64,000 nt of DNA from Desertivirga xinjiangensis. Its GTDB lineage: Bacteria > Bacteroidota > Bacteroidia > Sphingobacteriales > Sphingobacteriaceae. The DNA is taken from the NCBI RefSeq assembly GCF_024436435.1, contig NZ_JAFMZP010000005.1:124001-188000 (forward strand). Direction: 5' to 3'. Both the position numbers and the translations under genes were made by a program. Below are positions 9,288 through 18,698 of this stretch, piece by piece. The notes beneath the pieces are model-generated. The model was not told the DNA's origin. It ran no database searches and saw only the letters and a program-made list of their open reading frames with translations. Each line of letters begins with the position of its first letter. Within the stretch, counting starts at the first letter, position 1.

Positions 9288-10060
9288 GGCTGCTGTACAA
9301 GAAATCCTTTTCGCGCTTCTGTAATGATTATGCCTTTTAAACCTGATGGGTCTATTGCACAGTTGGTAGGATTTTCGCCAATGGCGTCTATAGGTGGTTG
9401 TTGCAGGCCAGCCGGGTTCCAAATTTTAATTTGTCCTGAGCCATAAACGGCCACATAGAGATTCTCCTCGTCGTCAAATGCAATACCATCGGGCCCAACC
9501 GGACCACCGGTCTCTGCAAATAATATCTGGTTGCTTAATTTTTTTTCTTCCGTATCCCAATCAAACTGCCATATTTTATGGGTTCCTGTTTCTGCTACAA
9601 ATAACTTCGATTGGTCAGTGTTGAAAGCTAATCCATTAGGGTAACGCATTCCCGCGTAGATCTTTGCTAGTGATCTGTCCTGACCTAAGCAGCATATGTA
9701 TCCTGTATTGTCATCCAGGCTGTCTCCCGGGCAAGTAAAAAGCAGATTGCCCAGTTTGTCAAAAGCAAGGTCGTTGGGCATTTTCAGCGATTTTCCCTCG
9801 ATCTGGTTGACAATAGTGGTGTTAAGATTTAACAGGGGATCAAATGTCCTTATGCTGTTCTGCCGGGAATCGCAGAACCAGATAAGGTTATTTTGGTCAA
9901 TCGCTATCCCGTTTGGAGCTCCATCAACCTTGTATCTGCGACTTATGGAATTGCTGATCAGAATCAGGTTCCCTGCTTCTTTTTCAACAAGCCAGATGTC
10001 TCCATTTCTGTCGAAGCATGGGCCTTCCGGAAAGTTCAAACCAGTCAAAAGAATTCTCAT
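9263..10060 (-). CDS. SMP-30/gluconolactonase-family lactonase
   Basis: A 265-residue protein without a signal peptide, so cytoplasmic. It has the six-bladed propeller pattern of SMP-30/LRE proteins: an early FPEGPCFDRNGDIWLVE (E near residue 13), PNGIAIDQNNLIW, LAFDKLGNLLFTCPGD, RYPNGLAFNTDQSKLFVAET and VGPDGIAFDDEENLYVA. The E, N and D positions are the usual divalent-metal ligands. Family members hydrolyse aldonolactones to aldonic acids. Here that would supply the acid used by the enolase-type dehydratase at 11529. It is transcribed divergently from that operon across a 137-bp region with GTATAC palindromes, and converges on the GntR gene. Assignment to the family is firm; the actual lactone is unknown. 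Confidence 0.88.
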   Translation of the reverse strand: MRILLTGLNFPEGPCFDRNGDIWLVEKEAGNLILISNSISRRYKVDGAPNGIAIDQNNLIWFCDSRQNSIRTFDPLLNLNTTIVNQIEGKSLKMPNDLAFDKLGNLLFTCPGDSLDDNTGYICCLGQDRSLAKIYAGMRYPNGLAFNTDQSKLFVAETGTHKIWQFDWDTEEKKLSNQILFAETGGPVGPDGIAFDDEENLYVAVYGSGQIKIWNPAGLQQPPIDAIGENPTNCAIDPSGLKGIIITEARKGFLVQQPLTKKGIV

Positions 10061-10084
10061 AAAAAAAATAAAAATTTAATGTAA

Positions 10085-10117
10085 ATGTATACATAAAAAA
10101 TGTAATTTAGTATACAT
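10085..10117. promoter_or_regulatory. paired GTATAC palindromes, candidate GntR operators
   Basis: The divergent region between the lactonase and aminotransferase genes has ATGTATACAT (10085-10094, a perfect 10-bp palindrome). A second GTATAC lies at 10110-10115 in the context TTTAGTATACATT. Their centres are 23 bp apart, about two helical turns, so both face the same side of the DNA. FCD-type GntR proteins bind dyads of the general form GT-Nx-AC, which fits. The assignment to the nearby GntR regulator is inferred. Confidence 0.5.
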
Positions 10118-10197
10118 TATTCGATGGGGTCAGCGATCTGATTATAGCTGTCTCCCTCATGATTTACGTAATATAATATAACAACGAATAACATTCT

Positions 10198-11520
10198 ATG
10201 CAAGAGAACTTAAAGTCTGCAGAAATTTTGGAGAGCAACCAGCAATGGATACCAGGAGGGGTTGTGTCATTAAACAGAAAAACCGACCCCAACATTTGCT
10301 TTGTGAAAGGGCAGGGTAGCCGCGTAGTTGACGCCGATGGAAACGAGTATATCGATTATCAGGCTGGTTTCGCGGCTTCTTTTTTTGGTCACAATGATCA
10401 GGACATCAACCAGGCTGTGCAGAACACAATTCAGGAACGGCAAGTATTAATGGGGGCTGGTCCCACACTTTTAGAAGGAGTTTTTGCTAAGATGTTCTGC
10501 GAAAGCGTGCCGGGGGCAGAAAGTATACAAATTACGACTACAGGTTCGGAAGCTACTTATCATGCGATCAGGTTATCCAGAGCGGTCACCAAGCGTAATC
10601 ATATCATTGTTATGCAAGGCGGTTATAATGGCTGGCATAACGACGTTGCCTGTAATGTGATCAGTAGCCTGGAAGATGTTGGCCCTCATGTCAGTCCCGG
10701 AGAATATCCTTTCGATTCATTAAGTGCGGGCGTGCCATCTGCGCATAAAGATCTGATCCATGTAGTTAACTATAATGACCTGGAAAGCATTGCTTTTGTG
10801 CTTGAAAAATATGATGTCGCTTGTATCTTGCTGGAGCCTTTGCTACAAAATATTGGCATTGTGAAGCCCCAGGCGGGTTACCTGCAAGGTTTGAGGGATC
10901 TTGCAGATAAAAATGGTTGTTTGTTAGTTTTTGATGAAGTTAAAACAGGTTTCAGGCATGCTTTGGGGGGCTACCAGTCTATTTGCGGTGTCATCCCGGA
11001 TCTTTCTACTTTTGGAAAGGCGGTAGCGAACGGTTATCCACTAGGCGTTATCGCGGGTAAGAAGAAATATATGGACTATTTTATTCATCCCGAAAAAGAA
11101 AACAGGGTACTGATTGCAGGAACATATAACGCTTTTCCGCTTACCACAGCTGCAGCTATAGCTACGCTCGAAAAGCTAAGGTCCCCGCTTCATAAGGTAT
11201 ATGAGCACGTGGAAAATCTGGGGGTAGCTTTAGAGCAGGGATATCAAAAAATATTTTCTAAATTAGACAGACCGGTATATATAGCAAGACAGGGCTCTGC
11301 CTTTTGTGTATATTTCATGGATCATGAGCCTGTTGATTACCATGATATTTTGGTGAATCACGATTTTGATTTTGACTCCCGTTATCGTAAGGAATTGATA
11401 AAGCACGGTATTTATAAATTCCCTGCTCCTATAAAACAGGGAAGCATATCTTTTGCGCATACAGCTGAAGATATAACAAAGACTTTAGAGGTAACTGAGC
11501 TGGTTTTAAAACAAATATAA
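10198..11520 (+). CDS. class III aminotransferase, glutamate-1-semialdehyde-aminomutase-like
   Basis: A 440-residue PLP enzyme. The PLP lysine is K274 in [13 protein letters not shown], the cofactor aspartate is in [12 protein letters not shown], and the phosphate site is in [13 protein letters not shown]. The fold and the substrate entry GGVVSLNRK resemble glutamate-1-semialdehyde 2,1-aminomutase (HemL) and related class III aminotransferases. Its place in a catabolic operon, next to a sugar-acid dehydratase and two amidohydrolases, argues against a role in haem synthesis. It more likely moves or removes an amino group from the substrate. It is the first gene of the operon, 8 bp before the dehydratase gene. 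The true amino donor and acceptor are not known. Confidence 0.85.
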   Translation: MQENLKSAEILESNQQWIPGGVVSLNRKTDPNICFVKGQGSRVVDADGNEYIDYQAGFAASFFGHNDQDINQAVQNTIQERQVLMGAGPTLLEGVFAKMFCESVPGAESIQITTTGSEATYHAIRLSRAVTKRNHIIVMQGGYNGWHNDVACNVISSLEDVGPHVSPGEYPFDSLSAGVPSAHKDLIHVVNYNDLESIAFVLEKYDVACILLEPLLQNIGIVKPQAGYLQGLRDLADKNGCLLVFDEVKTGFRHALGGYQSICGVIPDLSTFGKAVANGYPLGVIAGKKKYMDYFIHPEKENRVLIAGTYNAFPLTTAAAIATLEKLRSPLHKVYEHVENLGVALEQGYQKIFSKLDRPVYIARQGSAFCVYFMDHEPVDYHDILVNHDFDFDSRYRKELIKHGIYKFPAPIKQGSISFAHTAEDITKTLEVTELVLKQI

Positions 11521-11528
11521 TCGGGTAT

Positions 11529-12707
11529 ATGAAGATTACGGCAATTGAAACGTACGTGTGTAATGCCCGTATGAGAAATTGGATTTTTGTAAAAGTACTT
11601 ACCGACCAGCCAGGTTTATGGGGCTGGGGAGAGGCAACCTTAGAGTGGCATACTCAGAGTGTGGTTGGTGCCATCAAAGATATTTCGCAGTTGTTAGTGG
11701 GAGAAGACCCCAGAAGAATAGAATACCTCTGGCAGATGATGTATCGCCAACATTTCTGGCATGGCAATGGGATTGTGAGAGGAACCGCGATCAGCGGTAT
11801 CGATATTGCACTTTGGGATATTGCAGGTAAAGTTCATGGAGTTCCATGTCATGAACTCTGGGGAGGCAGGGTAAGGGACTATATCCGTTTATACTGTCAT
11901 CTTGGAGGCGGTAAGATGGAAGATTTTTATGAAACTGCACCCGGTGACGCTTCCCGCTTTGGTGAGCTGGCTCAAAAAGCTGTTGAAGAGGGTTTTACCG
12001 CGTTCAAGTCTATGGCTGTACCAGAGACAATGCCGCTGGAGGGGCTGCGGCCGGTAAAATATGCTGAGGCATGTGTGCGTGCCATGAGAGAAGCTGTGGG
12101 CGACGATATTGACATTATGGTAGATTGCCACGCCCGTCCTAGTCCAAGGATGGGAATGTTGTTCGCTAAAGCTTTAGAACCCTATGGCCTGTACTTTTTT
12201 GAAGAGCCCTGCTGGCCGGAGACGATGGAAGACATAGCTCTGATTCAAAGAGCTGTGCAAACACCGATAGCTTCGGGTGAGCGTCTCGTTGGTGTGCATG
12301 CTTTCCGGGAACTATTAGAAAAAAGGGCTGTGAGTGTAATTCAACCGGATATCACACACTGCGGTGGCTTGAGCGAAGCAAGGAAGATTTCTGCACTGGC
12401 AGATGCCTACCGGGTTTCGGTTGCGCCTCACAACCCTCAGGGACCGGTGAGTACCGCCGCTTCCATAGAACTAGGTTTTGCTACACCTTCTTATATCATT
12501 TGTGAAAGTGTTCATAAAGACGTAGAGTGGCGGGAAGACGTGGTTTCAGAAGGTTTCACCGTTCAGAAAGAAGGCCGGATTGTCCTGCCTAATGGCCGCC
12601 CTGGTTTAGGTATAGAGATTAATGAAGAGGAGGTGAAGAAACATCCGTTTCAGCAGGAAGTACTGCAAAGAACATTTTACAAAGATGGTAGTGTAGGTGA
12701 TTGGTAA
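11529..12707 (+). CDS. enolase-superfamily sugar-acid dehydratase, galactonate-dehydratase-like
   Basis: A 392-residue mandelate racemase/muconate lactonizing family protein. It starts [10 protein letters not shown] and ends SVGDW, both close to D-galactonate dehydratase (DgoD) proteins. Metal ligands fit D199 (in VDCHARP), E225 or E226 (FEEP) and E251 (SGERL). Candidate acid/base histidines are H201 and H301 (VAPHNPQGP). This class removes the alpha proton of a carboxylate sugar and eliminates water to give a 2-keto-3-deoxy acid. An aldonate made by the neighbouring lactonase is a plausible substrate. No KDG kinase or aldolase gene occurs in the window, so later steps must be elsewhere. Substrate stereochemistry cannot be read from sequence. 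Confidence 0.88.
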   Translation: MKITAIETYVCNARMRNWIFVKVLTDQPGLWGWGEATLEWHTQSVVGAIKDISQLLVGEDPRRIEYLWQMMYRQHFWHGNGIVRGTAISGIDIALWDIAGKVHGVPCHELWGGRVRDYIRLYCHLGGGKMEDFYETAPGDASRFGELAQKAVEEGFTAFKSMAVPETMPLEGLRPVKYAEACVRAMREAVGDDIDIMVDCHARPSPRMGMLFAKALEPYGLYFFEEPCWPETMEDIALIQRAVQTPIASGERLVGVHAFRELLEKRAVSVIQPDITHCGGLSEARKISALADAYRVSVAPHNPQGPVSTAASIELGFATPSYIICESVHKDVEWREDVVSEGFTVQKEGRIVLPNGRPGLGIEINEEEVKKHPFQQEVLQRTFYKDGSVGDW

Positions 12708-12723
12708 AATCGATTTTTATTAG

Positions 12724-13491
12724 ATGCAGGAGTTTAAAGATAAGGTAGTTGTAATTAGTGGTGCTTTAGGCGATATCGGTCTTGCTATTGCATCCAATTA
12801 TCTGGAAGCTGGCGCTATCGTCATTTTAGGAGATTTGCTGCCCGGAGATGCAGCCCGAAACAAGTTACTTCATCTCGAAAAGTATCAGTCGAACGCTGAA
12901 TATAAACAGCTGGATGTTTCTGATCATAAGCAGGTAGAAAGCTGGATGCAATACGTTGAAGAAAAGTATGGGAAAATAGATTATTGTATTGCTAACGCAG
13001 CACGGGTTACAATAAAAAATTTTCAGACCTTAACAGCCGAAGAATGGTCGCTCGAAATGCGTGTAAACCTGGATGGCGCCTTCTATTTTGCCAATTTTGC
13101 TGCAAAGAGCATGGTGCGTAAGTCTGTTAAAGGTTCTATCATATTTCTCGGAAGTTGGGCCGCTCATGCTGTTCATCAGAGCCTTCCTGCCTATAGCGTA
13201 TCTAAAGCTGCAGTACGAATGATCAATCAGACAATGGCCCTTGAATATGCACAATTCGGTATCCGGGTAAATGAAATCGCCCCCGGGTATGTCAACGCCG
13301 GTTTAAGTAAATCGGTATGGGCCGAATTGCCTGAACAAAGATCTGTAGCCCAAAACAAAGTTCCTTTAGCACAGATCATGGAAGCAGAAGATGTGGCTGT
13401 ACAGGTTGCCTGGCTTACATCTGCTCAATGCCAGCACGTCACAGGGTCCTCTTTTCTAATGGACGGAGGACTGTCTTTACTTAGACCCTAA
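12724..13491 (+). CDS. short-chain dehydrogenase/reductase
   Basis: A 255-residue classical SDR. The nucleotide site is near the N-terminus (VVISGALGDIGLAIA), NAA appears at CIANAARV, and the catalytic set is S144, Y157 and K161 (YSVSK). The end, HVTGSSFLMDGGLSL, is typical. The acidic D38 after the second strand (ILGDLL) suggests NAD over NADP. It lies 16 bp after the dehydratase and 13 bp before the ceramidase-like gene. In sugar-acid operons such enzymes oxidise a sugar or reduce a keto-deoxy acid. Which applies here is not known. Confidence 0.9.
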   Translation: MQEFKDKVVVISGALGDIGLAIASNYLEAGAIVILGDLLPGDAARNKLLHLEKYQSNAEYKQLDVSDHKQVESWMQYVEEKYGKIDYCIANAARVTIKNFQTLTAEEWSLEMRVNLDGAFYFANFAAKSMVRKSVKGSIIFLGSWAAHAVHQSLPAYSVSKAAVRMINQTMALEYAQFGIRVNEIAPGYVNAGLSKSVWAELPEQRSVAQNKVPLAQIMEAEDVAVQVAWLTSAQCQHVTGSSFLMDGGLSLLRP

Positions 13492-13504
13492 TTAGATCAT
13501 ATTA

Positions 13505-14875
13505 ATGAATAGTAATTTACCACCGGCTGAACCCCATGCCGCTGCCAGGTTGAAATTCCAACTTATTGAGGCAGATATTACACCACCAAAAGGCATACAT
13601 GTCCGTAATTGGGGTGCGTCAAAATCGGATGTAGCGTCTGGCGTTCATAAGCCCTTATATATGTCTTGTTTGCTCACTGAAAGTGCAGACGGGGAGTTAG
13701 GGGTTATTATAGCCGCTGATCTTGGCTGGTGGAAAAACAATACCGACGAGCTAACTCTGCGTACCACAATTCTCCATGAGTGTGGGCTTAGTGAAAAGCA
13801 GCTATTGTTTTGTCTCTCGCACACTCATGCGGGGCCGAGTATATGTTCTAACGACAAAGAGCAGGTTGGTGGCGATCTGATTATCCCATACCTGGAATTC
13901 TTAAAAGATACAGCTATACAAAGTATCAAAAAAGCCAGGCAAAATTTGACTGACGGTTTCCTTTCCTGGGAATACGGCTGCTGTGATCTGGCGGCTAAAA
14001 GAGATCTGGACTTGGACGGGCAGTTTTTAATTGGTTATGATCCTTCCTCGAAAGCGGATAATACGTTGCTGGTGGGTAAATTGAACGATGGCAACGGTCA
14101 ACTAAAAGCATTGATCTGCAACTATGCCTGTCACCCCACGACGTTTGCACATGAAAACACCCTGATCTCTCCAGATTATGTGGGTGCTATGCGCGAAACG
14201 ATCAAATCTCAGCTAAACGTTCCCTGCCTGTTCTTACAAGGGGCATCGGGTGATCTTGCACCCAAAAAACAGTACGTTAAAGAGCCTGGGGTTGTAGATG
14301 CAAATGGCCGTAAGCTAGCTTATGCAGTTCTGTCGACCTTAGAAAATGCTTCCCCATACGATCGGCAATGGACATTCGATACCGCTTTACAGTCGGGAGC
14401 GCCACTGGCTATTTTTGAAGAAAATAAGATCGTCGCAAGCTCGTTTTTCAGACAGCTTAAGTTTGAAGTAAAGATCCCTTACAAACAACTTGCTTCTGTT
14501 GAGGAGATTGAGGACGATTTTAATGCCTGCCGGGACCGGGTAATGAAGGATCGTTTGTGGCGAAAGCTTAATACCCGTAAATCGATTGGCGACAGGACGC
14601 ACGCGAGCCTGCCTATATGGATCTGGCAATATGGCGATGCGTTTATTATCGCACAGTCTAACGAAGTATATTCTGTATGTCAAGAATATATAAGGCTTCA
14701 TTTCAAGGATCGGTTTATTGCTTTCGTTAATATCGCCAATGGTTACCAGGGTTATTTGCCTCCTGCTGATCTTTATGGGAAGGATATCTATGCCGTCTGG
14801 CAAACTCCGTTTGAGAAGGGTGGATTAGAGTTGTTGATGGCAGCAATTATATCAAAGATTCAGAAATTAATCTAG
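13505..14875 (+). CDS. neutral/alkaline ceramidase-like amidohydrolase
   Basis: A 456-residue protein resembling the catalytic N-terminal domain of neutral/alkaline non-lysosomal ceramidases, but lacking their C-terminal Ig-like domain. Zinc-site motifs are clear: H106 and H108 in LSHTHAGP and H210 in NYACHPTTF, matching His97 and His204 of the Pseudomonas enzyme by context. LQGASGDLAPK follows as in the family. There is no signal peptide, whereas true ceramidases are secreted, so it probably acts in the cytosol on an imported amide. Placed beside an aminotransferase, an M20 amidohydrolase and serine dehydratase, it may release an acyl or amino-acid group from a sugar. The fold assignment is good; a ceramide substrate is unlikely here. 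Confidence 0.8.
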   Translation: MNSNLPPAEPHAAARLKFQLIEADITPPKGIHVRNWGASKSDVASGVHKPLYMSCLLTESADGELGVIIAADLGWWKNNTDELTLRTTILHECGLSEKQLLFCLSHTHAGPSICSNDKEQVGGDLIIPYLEFLKDTAIQSIKKARQNLTDGFLSWEYGCCDLAAKRDLDLDGQFLIGYDPSSKADNTLLVGKLNDGNGQLKALICNYACHPTTFAHENTLISPDYVGAMRETIKSQLNVPCLFLQGASGDLAPKKQYVKEPGVVDANGRKLAYAVLSTLENASPYDRQWTFDTALQSGAPLAIFEENKIVASSFFRQLKFEVKIPYKQLASVEEIEDDFNACRDRVMKDRLWRKLNTRKSIGDRTHASLPIWIWQYGDAFIIAQSNEVYSVCQEYIRLHFKDRFIAFVNIANGYQGYLPPADLYGKDIYAVWQTPFEKGGLELLMAAIISKIQKLI

Positions 14876-14890
14876 AAACACACAAAACTG

Positions 14891-16456
14891 ATGAAGTTAG
14901 AATTCATTGACATTGCAATTTTCGGCATTTACATTGTCGGTATTGTCGCCCTTGGATTATATGCGTCCAGGCAAAGCTCCAACTCGAAAAGGGATTATTT
15001 TCTGGCTGGTGACAAGCTACCCTGGTGGATGATCGGCGGCAGTATTATCGCTGCCAATATCAGCAGCCACCATCTGGTAGGGGCTATGGGTGCTGCTTAC
15101 AGCAGGGGCTTTGTTGCCATTACCCTTGAATGGGGAGCGATACTGATCGGATTCAATGCGCTATTATGGGTTTTTCTACCCTTTTACATCAGGAACGGTT
15201 TCTATACTGTTCCTGAATACCTAGAGAAACGCTTCGGCACCTCCACCCGGGTACTGTACGCCATTCTGATCTTGTTCACCTATATTTTTGTAGAGATAGG
15301 TGCGGTTTTGTATCTGGGAGGATTAACCCTGCATGCACTTTTTGAAATTCCAATCTTCTATAGCATCATTGGAATGGCGCTGCTGACTGGCTTATACACT
15401 ATTTTAGGGGGGCTGAAAGCAGTGATATGGACGGAAATGGTACAGCTGACCATCCTGGTTTTGGGTGGCGCGGTTTTGACTTTTGCCACGATCGACAGGG
15501 CCGGAGGATTCGAGTCGATCGTCGAATCATCAAAAAACTGGAAGATGTTCTATCCTGCCAGCGATCCTGATTTTCCATGGACCATGTATCTTGGCGGCTT
15601 ATTGTGTATCAGCGTGTTTTACTGTGCAACAAATCAATTTATCGTGCAACGTGTGTTGGCGGCCAAAAACGAATGGCACGGCCGTATGGGTGTCATTTTT
15701 GGAGACTATCTTAAGTTTTTTGTTCCACTGATCATTACTATCCCTGCCTTGGTTGCACCGGCCTTTTTACCTCCATTGGAACAGCCGGATCTGCTATTTT
15801 CCACATTGGTAAAAACCTTGCTCCCTAATGGCTTAATAGGTTTAGTGATGGCGGGATTAATTTCTGCAATTATGTCGCATATTTCAGGAGCCATAAACTC
15901 TTGTACTACCATCCTTACCGTAGATGTTTATACTCAGTACATTAACAAAAAAGCATCAGACAGGCAGGCCATATTATTTGGAAAAAAAGCGGGCGTTGTT
16001 ATCATATTTTTTGGGATATGTAGCGCAGTATTATTATTAAGCTATTCGGATAAACCGGTCTTTCTTTATTTGATGAACTTGTATGGTCTGTTTACGCCCG
16101 GCATCGCTACCATGTTTTTAATGGGTGTTTTCTGGAAAAGAACCAAATCACAAGGTGCCTTTGCCGCCGGGATCTTAACCATACCTTTGTCTTTGTTGAT
16201 GGAGTTTGCTTTTCCGGATATGCCATTTTTTAACCGCACCGGAATCGTGTTCTGGACATGTATGCTGGTGTGTGCCGGAGTAAGTTTATTTTATAAGCCT
16301 ACGCCAGATTCGCAACTAGATGGTCTGGTTGTTAGTTATGGGAAAAATGATGGTGTGCTAAGTTATAATGAAACCTATAAAGGGTTAAAAAACCCAACGC
16401 TGTGGTGGTCAATTATTACTATAGCAGTGTTGTATTTTTATATCAGATATTTTTAA
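14891..16456 (+). CDS. sodium:solute symporter (SSS/SLC5 family)
   Basis: A 521-residue membrane protein with about 13-14 hydrophobic segments, starting IDIAIFGIYIVGIVALGLYAS. Family features include KRDYFLAGDKLPWWMIGGSIIAANIS near the start of TM2 (quoted here only as a landmark, residues 35-60), FYTVPEYLEKRFG in the cytoplasmic loop and ATNQFIVQRVLAAKNE in the middle. SSS carriers couple Na+ entry to uptake of sugars, sugar acids or amino acids across the inner membrane. Lying 15 bp after the ceramidase-like gene and 11 bp before the M20 gene, it is the likely importer for the monomer or dimer made in the periplasm. Several Bacteroidota uronate loci use carriers of this kind. Exact substrate unknown. 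Confidence 0.92.
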   Translation: MKLEFIDIAIFGIYIVGIVALGLYASRQSSNSKRDYFLAGDKLPWWMIGGSIIAANISSHHLVGAMGAAYSRGFVAITLEWGAILIGFNALLWVFLPFYIRNGFYTVPEYLEKRFGTSTRVLYAILILFTYIFVEIGAVLYLGGLTLHALFEIPIFYSIIGMALLTGLYTILGGLKAVIWTEMVQLTILVLGGAVLTFATIDRAGGFESIVESSKNWKMFYPASDPDFPWTMYLGGLLCISVFYCATNQFIVQRVLAAKNEWHGRMGVIFGDYLKFFVPLIITIPALVAPAFLPPLEQPDLLFSTLVKTLLPNGLIGLVMAGLISAIMSHISGAINSCTTILTVDVYTQYINKKASDRQAILFGKKAGVVIIFFGICSAVLLLSYSDKPVFLYLMNLYGLFTPGIATMFLMGVFWKRTKSQGAFAAGILTIPLSLLMEFAFPDMPFFNRTGIVFWTCMLVCAGVSLFYKPTPDSQLDGLVVSYGKNDGVLSYNETYKGLKNPTLWWSIITIAVLYFYIRYF

Positions 16457-16467
16457 AGCATGTTGTC

Positions 16468-17673
16468 ATGTTAACGAGCCAGGAGATTATTCAACTAACA
16501 CAGGACTTATATGAGAAAGTGGTCGCTTACAGGCGTCACCTTCATAAGCATCCGGAGCTGTCTTTTCATGAGTATGAGACATCTGCGTTTGTCAGGAAAC
16601 AGCTTGATATATTGGAGATAGCCTGGGAAGAGGTAGCCGGTACGGGAGTTGTGGGAGTAATAGAAGGCGGTAAGGAGGTTAGTGATAAAACTGTTGTTTT
16701 AAGGGCCGACATCGATGCACTTCCTATTCTTGAAGAGATTCAATCCGGATTTCGTTCCCGGAATGAAGGTGTGATGCATGCCTGCGGACACGATTTCCAT
16801 ACTGCAAACTTGTTAGGTGTTGCCTCCATTCTCAAAACATTAAAGAATTCCTTTTCGGGCAAAATATTGTTGCTCTTTCAACCTGCGGAAGAGAAGATCC
16901 CTGGCGGAGCGAGAGCTGTGCTGGATTCAGGATGCCTGGAAAAACTGGGTGGAAATATAACAGCGGTACTGGGCCTGCATGTTAGTCCGCGATTGCTAAC
17001 AGGCGAGATCGGTTTATGTCCCGGTCGTTTTATGGCTTCCAGTGACGAGATATACCTCAAAATTAAGGGCCGTGGCGGTCATGCGGCCGAACCCAACAGG
17101 GCGATCGACCCAATAATGATCACAGCTCAATTGCTTTCTACTCTGCAACAAGTGGTCAGCAGAAAAGCAGATCCCTCCATTCCCAGTGTATTAACTTTCG
17201 GTAAGATTGTCGGCAATGGCGCTGCCAATGTTATACCAGACGATGTATGGTTAGAAGGAACCTTTAGGACAATGGATGAATCCTGGCGAAAACAAGCACT
17301 TCAGCAGGTAGAAGAAATTGTTTTTAAAACAACTGAAATGTTGGGAGCAGAAGCACAGTTGGAAATCAGGAACGGGTATCCCGTTTTAATAAACGATGTT
17401 AGCTTAAGCCAACAGTTTATAGCATTAATGCTGGACTATTTTTCTCCGGATTGCTTTAGAAACGTTCCGGAATGGATGGCGGCAGAAGATTTTGCATATT
17501 ACTCACACAAGTATCCATCCTTATTCTTTTTAGTAGGCATAAAAAACCCGCTTACAGAGGTTCAATATGGATTGCATAACGCTAAGTTTGATTTAGACGA
17601 AAAAGCGTTTTTAAATTCAATGCAGGCACTGACACTAGCTTGTCTTAGATTTCTCGGTAATGAATGTAAGTAG
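16468..17673 (+). CDS. M20-family amidohydrolase (N-acyl-amino-acid hydrolase type)
   Basis: A 401-residue protein from ATG 16468. The frame is open from 16402, but that stretch overlaps the symporter gene and encodes no family sequence. Metal-site motifs of M20D amidohydrolases are present: MHACGHDFH (C106, H108, with H111), QPAEEKIPGGA (tandem Glu, one catalytic), LGLHVSP and a late GLHNAKFDLDE. Such enzymes cut N-acyl or N-acetyl groups from amino acids and related amides. The start is 11 bp after the symporter stop, and its 3' end overlaps the next gene by 14 bp. With serine dehydratase two genes on, it may free L-serine from an amide; that link is inferred. Confidence 0.88.
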   Translation: MLTSQEIIQLTQDLYEKVVAYRRHLHKHPELSFHEYETSAFVRKQLDILEIAWEEVAGTGVVGVIEGGKEVSDKTVVLRADIDALPILEEIQSGFRSRNEGVMHACGHDFHTANLLGVASILKTLKNSFSGKILLLFQPAEEKIPGGARAVLDSGCLEKLGGNITAVLGLHVSPRLLTGEIGLCPGRFMASSDEIYLKIKGRGGHAAEPNRAIDPIMITAQLLSTLQQVVSRKADPSIPSVLTFGKIVGNGAANVIPDDVWLEGTFRTMDESWRKQALQQVEEIVFKTTEMLGAEAQLEIRNGYPVLINDVSLSQQFIALMLDYFSPDCFRNVPEWMAAEDFAYYSHKYPSLFFLVGIKNPLTEVQYGLHNAKFDLDEKAFLNSMQALTLACLRFLGNECK

Positions 17674-18631
17674 AAGAAAGTTTTTAACATCAACAAGCAT
17701 TCTAGGTCTCACGTCCATACTTTATGGATCTAAGGCTTTCTCGTTAGGATCTTCAGGAAAAAGAATAGGGATCGTAGGTCTCGATTCTTCTCATTCGATA
17801 GCGTTTACTAAAGAATTAAATGCAAACCACTCCAATGACAGTTATAAGGGTTACCGTGTTATCGCCGCTTATCCTTTCGGAAGTCCTGGTATCCCACTTA
17901 ACCGGAAACGTATCCCCCTTTTCACTGAAGAAATCGAAAAGTTAGGGGTTAGGGTTGTGCAAAGTTTAGAGGAACTACTTCAAAGTGTAGATGCGGTCTT
18001 GCTGGAAACGAATGATGGTAATTTACACTTGAGCCAAGCCGAAACTATTCTGAGGGCTGGAAAACCATTGTTTATTGATAAACCAATTGCTAATTCTTAT
18101 AACGATGCCTCGACGATCTTTTCTTTTGCTGAACGATATCAAACTCCCGTTTTCTCCACGAGTTCTCTAAGATATATCAAGGGTTTACAGAATATAGAAA
18201 AGAAGACTGTTTTAGGAGCTGATGTGTTTAGCCCCGCTCATTTAGAACCATCTCATAAAGATCTGTATTGGTATGGTATCCATGGAGTTGAGATGCTTTT
18301 TTCACTTTTAGGGATCAATTGTATCAGCGTGCAGACAACTCATACAAACGATTTTGATATGTATGTAGGGAAATGGTCTGATGGCAGAATTGGAACGCTT
18401 AGGGGAACCAGAAAAGGAGTTGATGGTTTTGGCGGCACCGTATTTACAGAGAACAAAACGATAACGCTGGGAGCATATCAGGGCTATGCGCCCTTGTTAA
18501 AAGAAATAGTGACTTTTTTTGACAGTGGAGTCTCACCCGTAGAAAAAGATGAAACCCTGGCAATTTGTAAATTTATAGACAGTGCCTTTGAAAGCCGGTT
18601 GAAAAATGGCGAAACAATTTACCTGATGTAA
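17660..18631 (+). CDS. Gfo/Idh/MocA-family oxidoreductase with export signal
   Basis: A 323-residue protein. The N-terminus [17 protein letters not shown] has a twin-arginine motif and hydrophobic core, so export by Tat with bound cofactor is expected. The nucleotide-binding start is [19 protein letters not shown], a variant of the usual GxGxxG. A family-type EKPIAN-like site reads [13 protein letters not shown], with the catalytic-type lysine, and [11 protein letters not shown] provides the late His. It begins inside the last codons of the M20 gene, so translation may be coupled. Exported proteins of this family occur often in Bacteroidota sugar loci, with mostly untested roles. The gene ends 67 bp before serine dehydratase. 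Confidence 0.85.
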   Translation: MNVSRRKFLTSTSILGLTSILYGSKAFSLGSSGKRIGIVGLDSSHSIAFTKELNANHSNDSYKGYRVIAAYPFGSPGIPLNRKRIPLFTEEIEKLGVRVVQSLEELLQSVDAVLLETNDGNLHLSQAETILRAGKPLFIDKPIANSYNDASTIFSFAERYQTPVFSTSSLRYIKGLQNIEKKTVLGADVFSPAHLEPSHKDLYWYGIHGVEMLFSLLGINCISVQTTHTNDFDMYVGKWSDGRIGTLRGTRKGVDGFGGTVFTENKTITLGAYQGYAPLLKEIVTFFDSGVSPVEKDETLAICKFIDSAFESRLKNGETIYLM

Positions 18632-18698
18632 AGCTTTATGCCTTTCACTGGTAACCACAGTAATAGTAATTCTATATCAGAATCCAATAAGTAAAGGG

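Noticed and set aside
10198-11520. HemL (haem synthesis) as the function of the aminotransferase
   Set aside because: It is in a catabolic operon with sugar-acid and amidohydrolase genes and no haem genes; kept as class III aminotransferase only.
16402-16467. N-terminal extension of the M20 gene
   Set aside because: It overlaps the symporter gene in another frame and precedes the conserved start at 16468.
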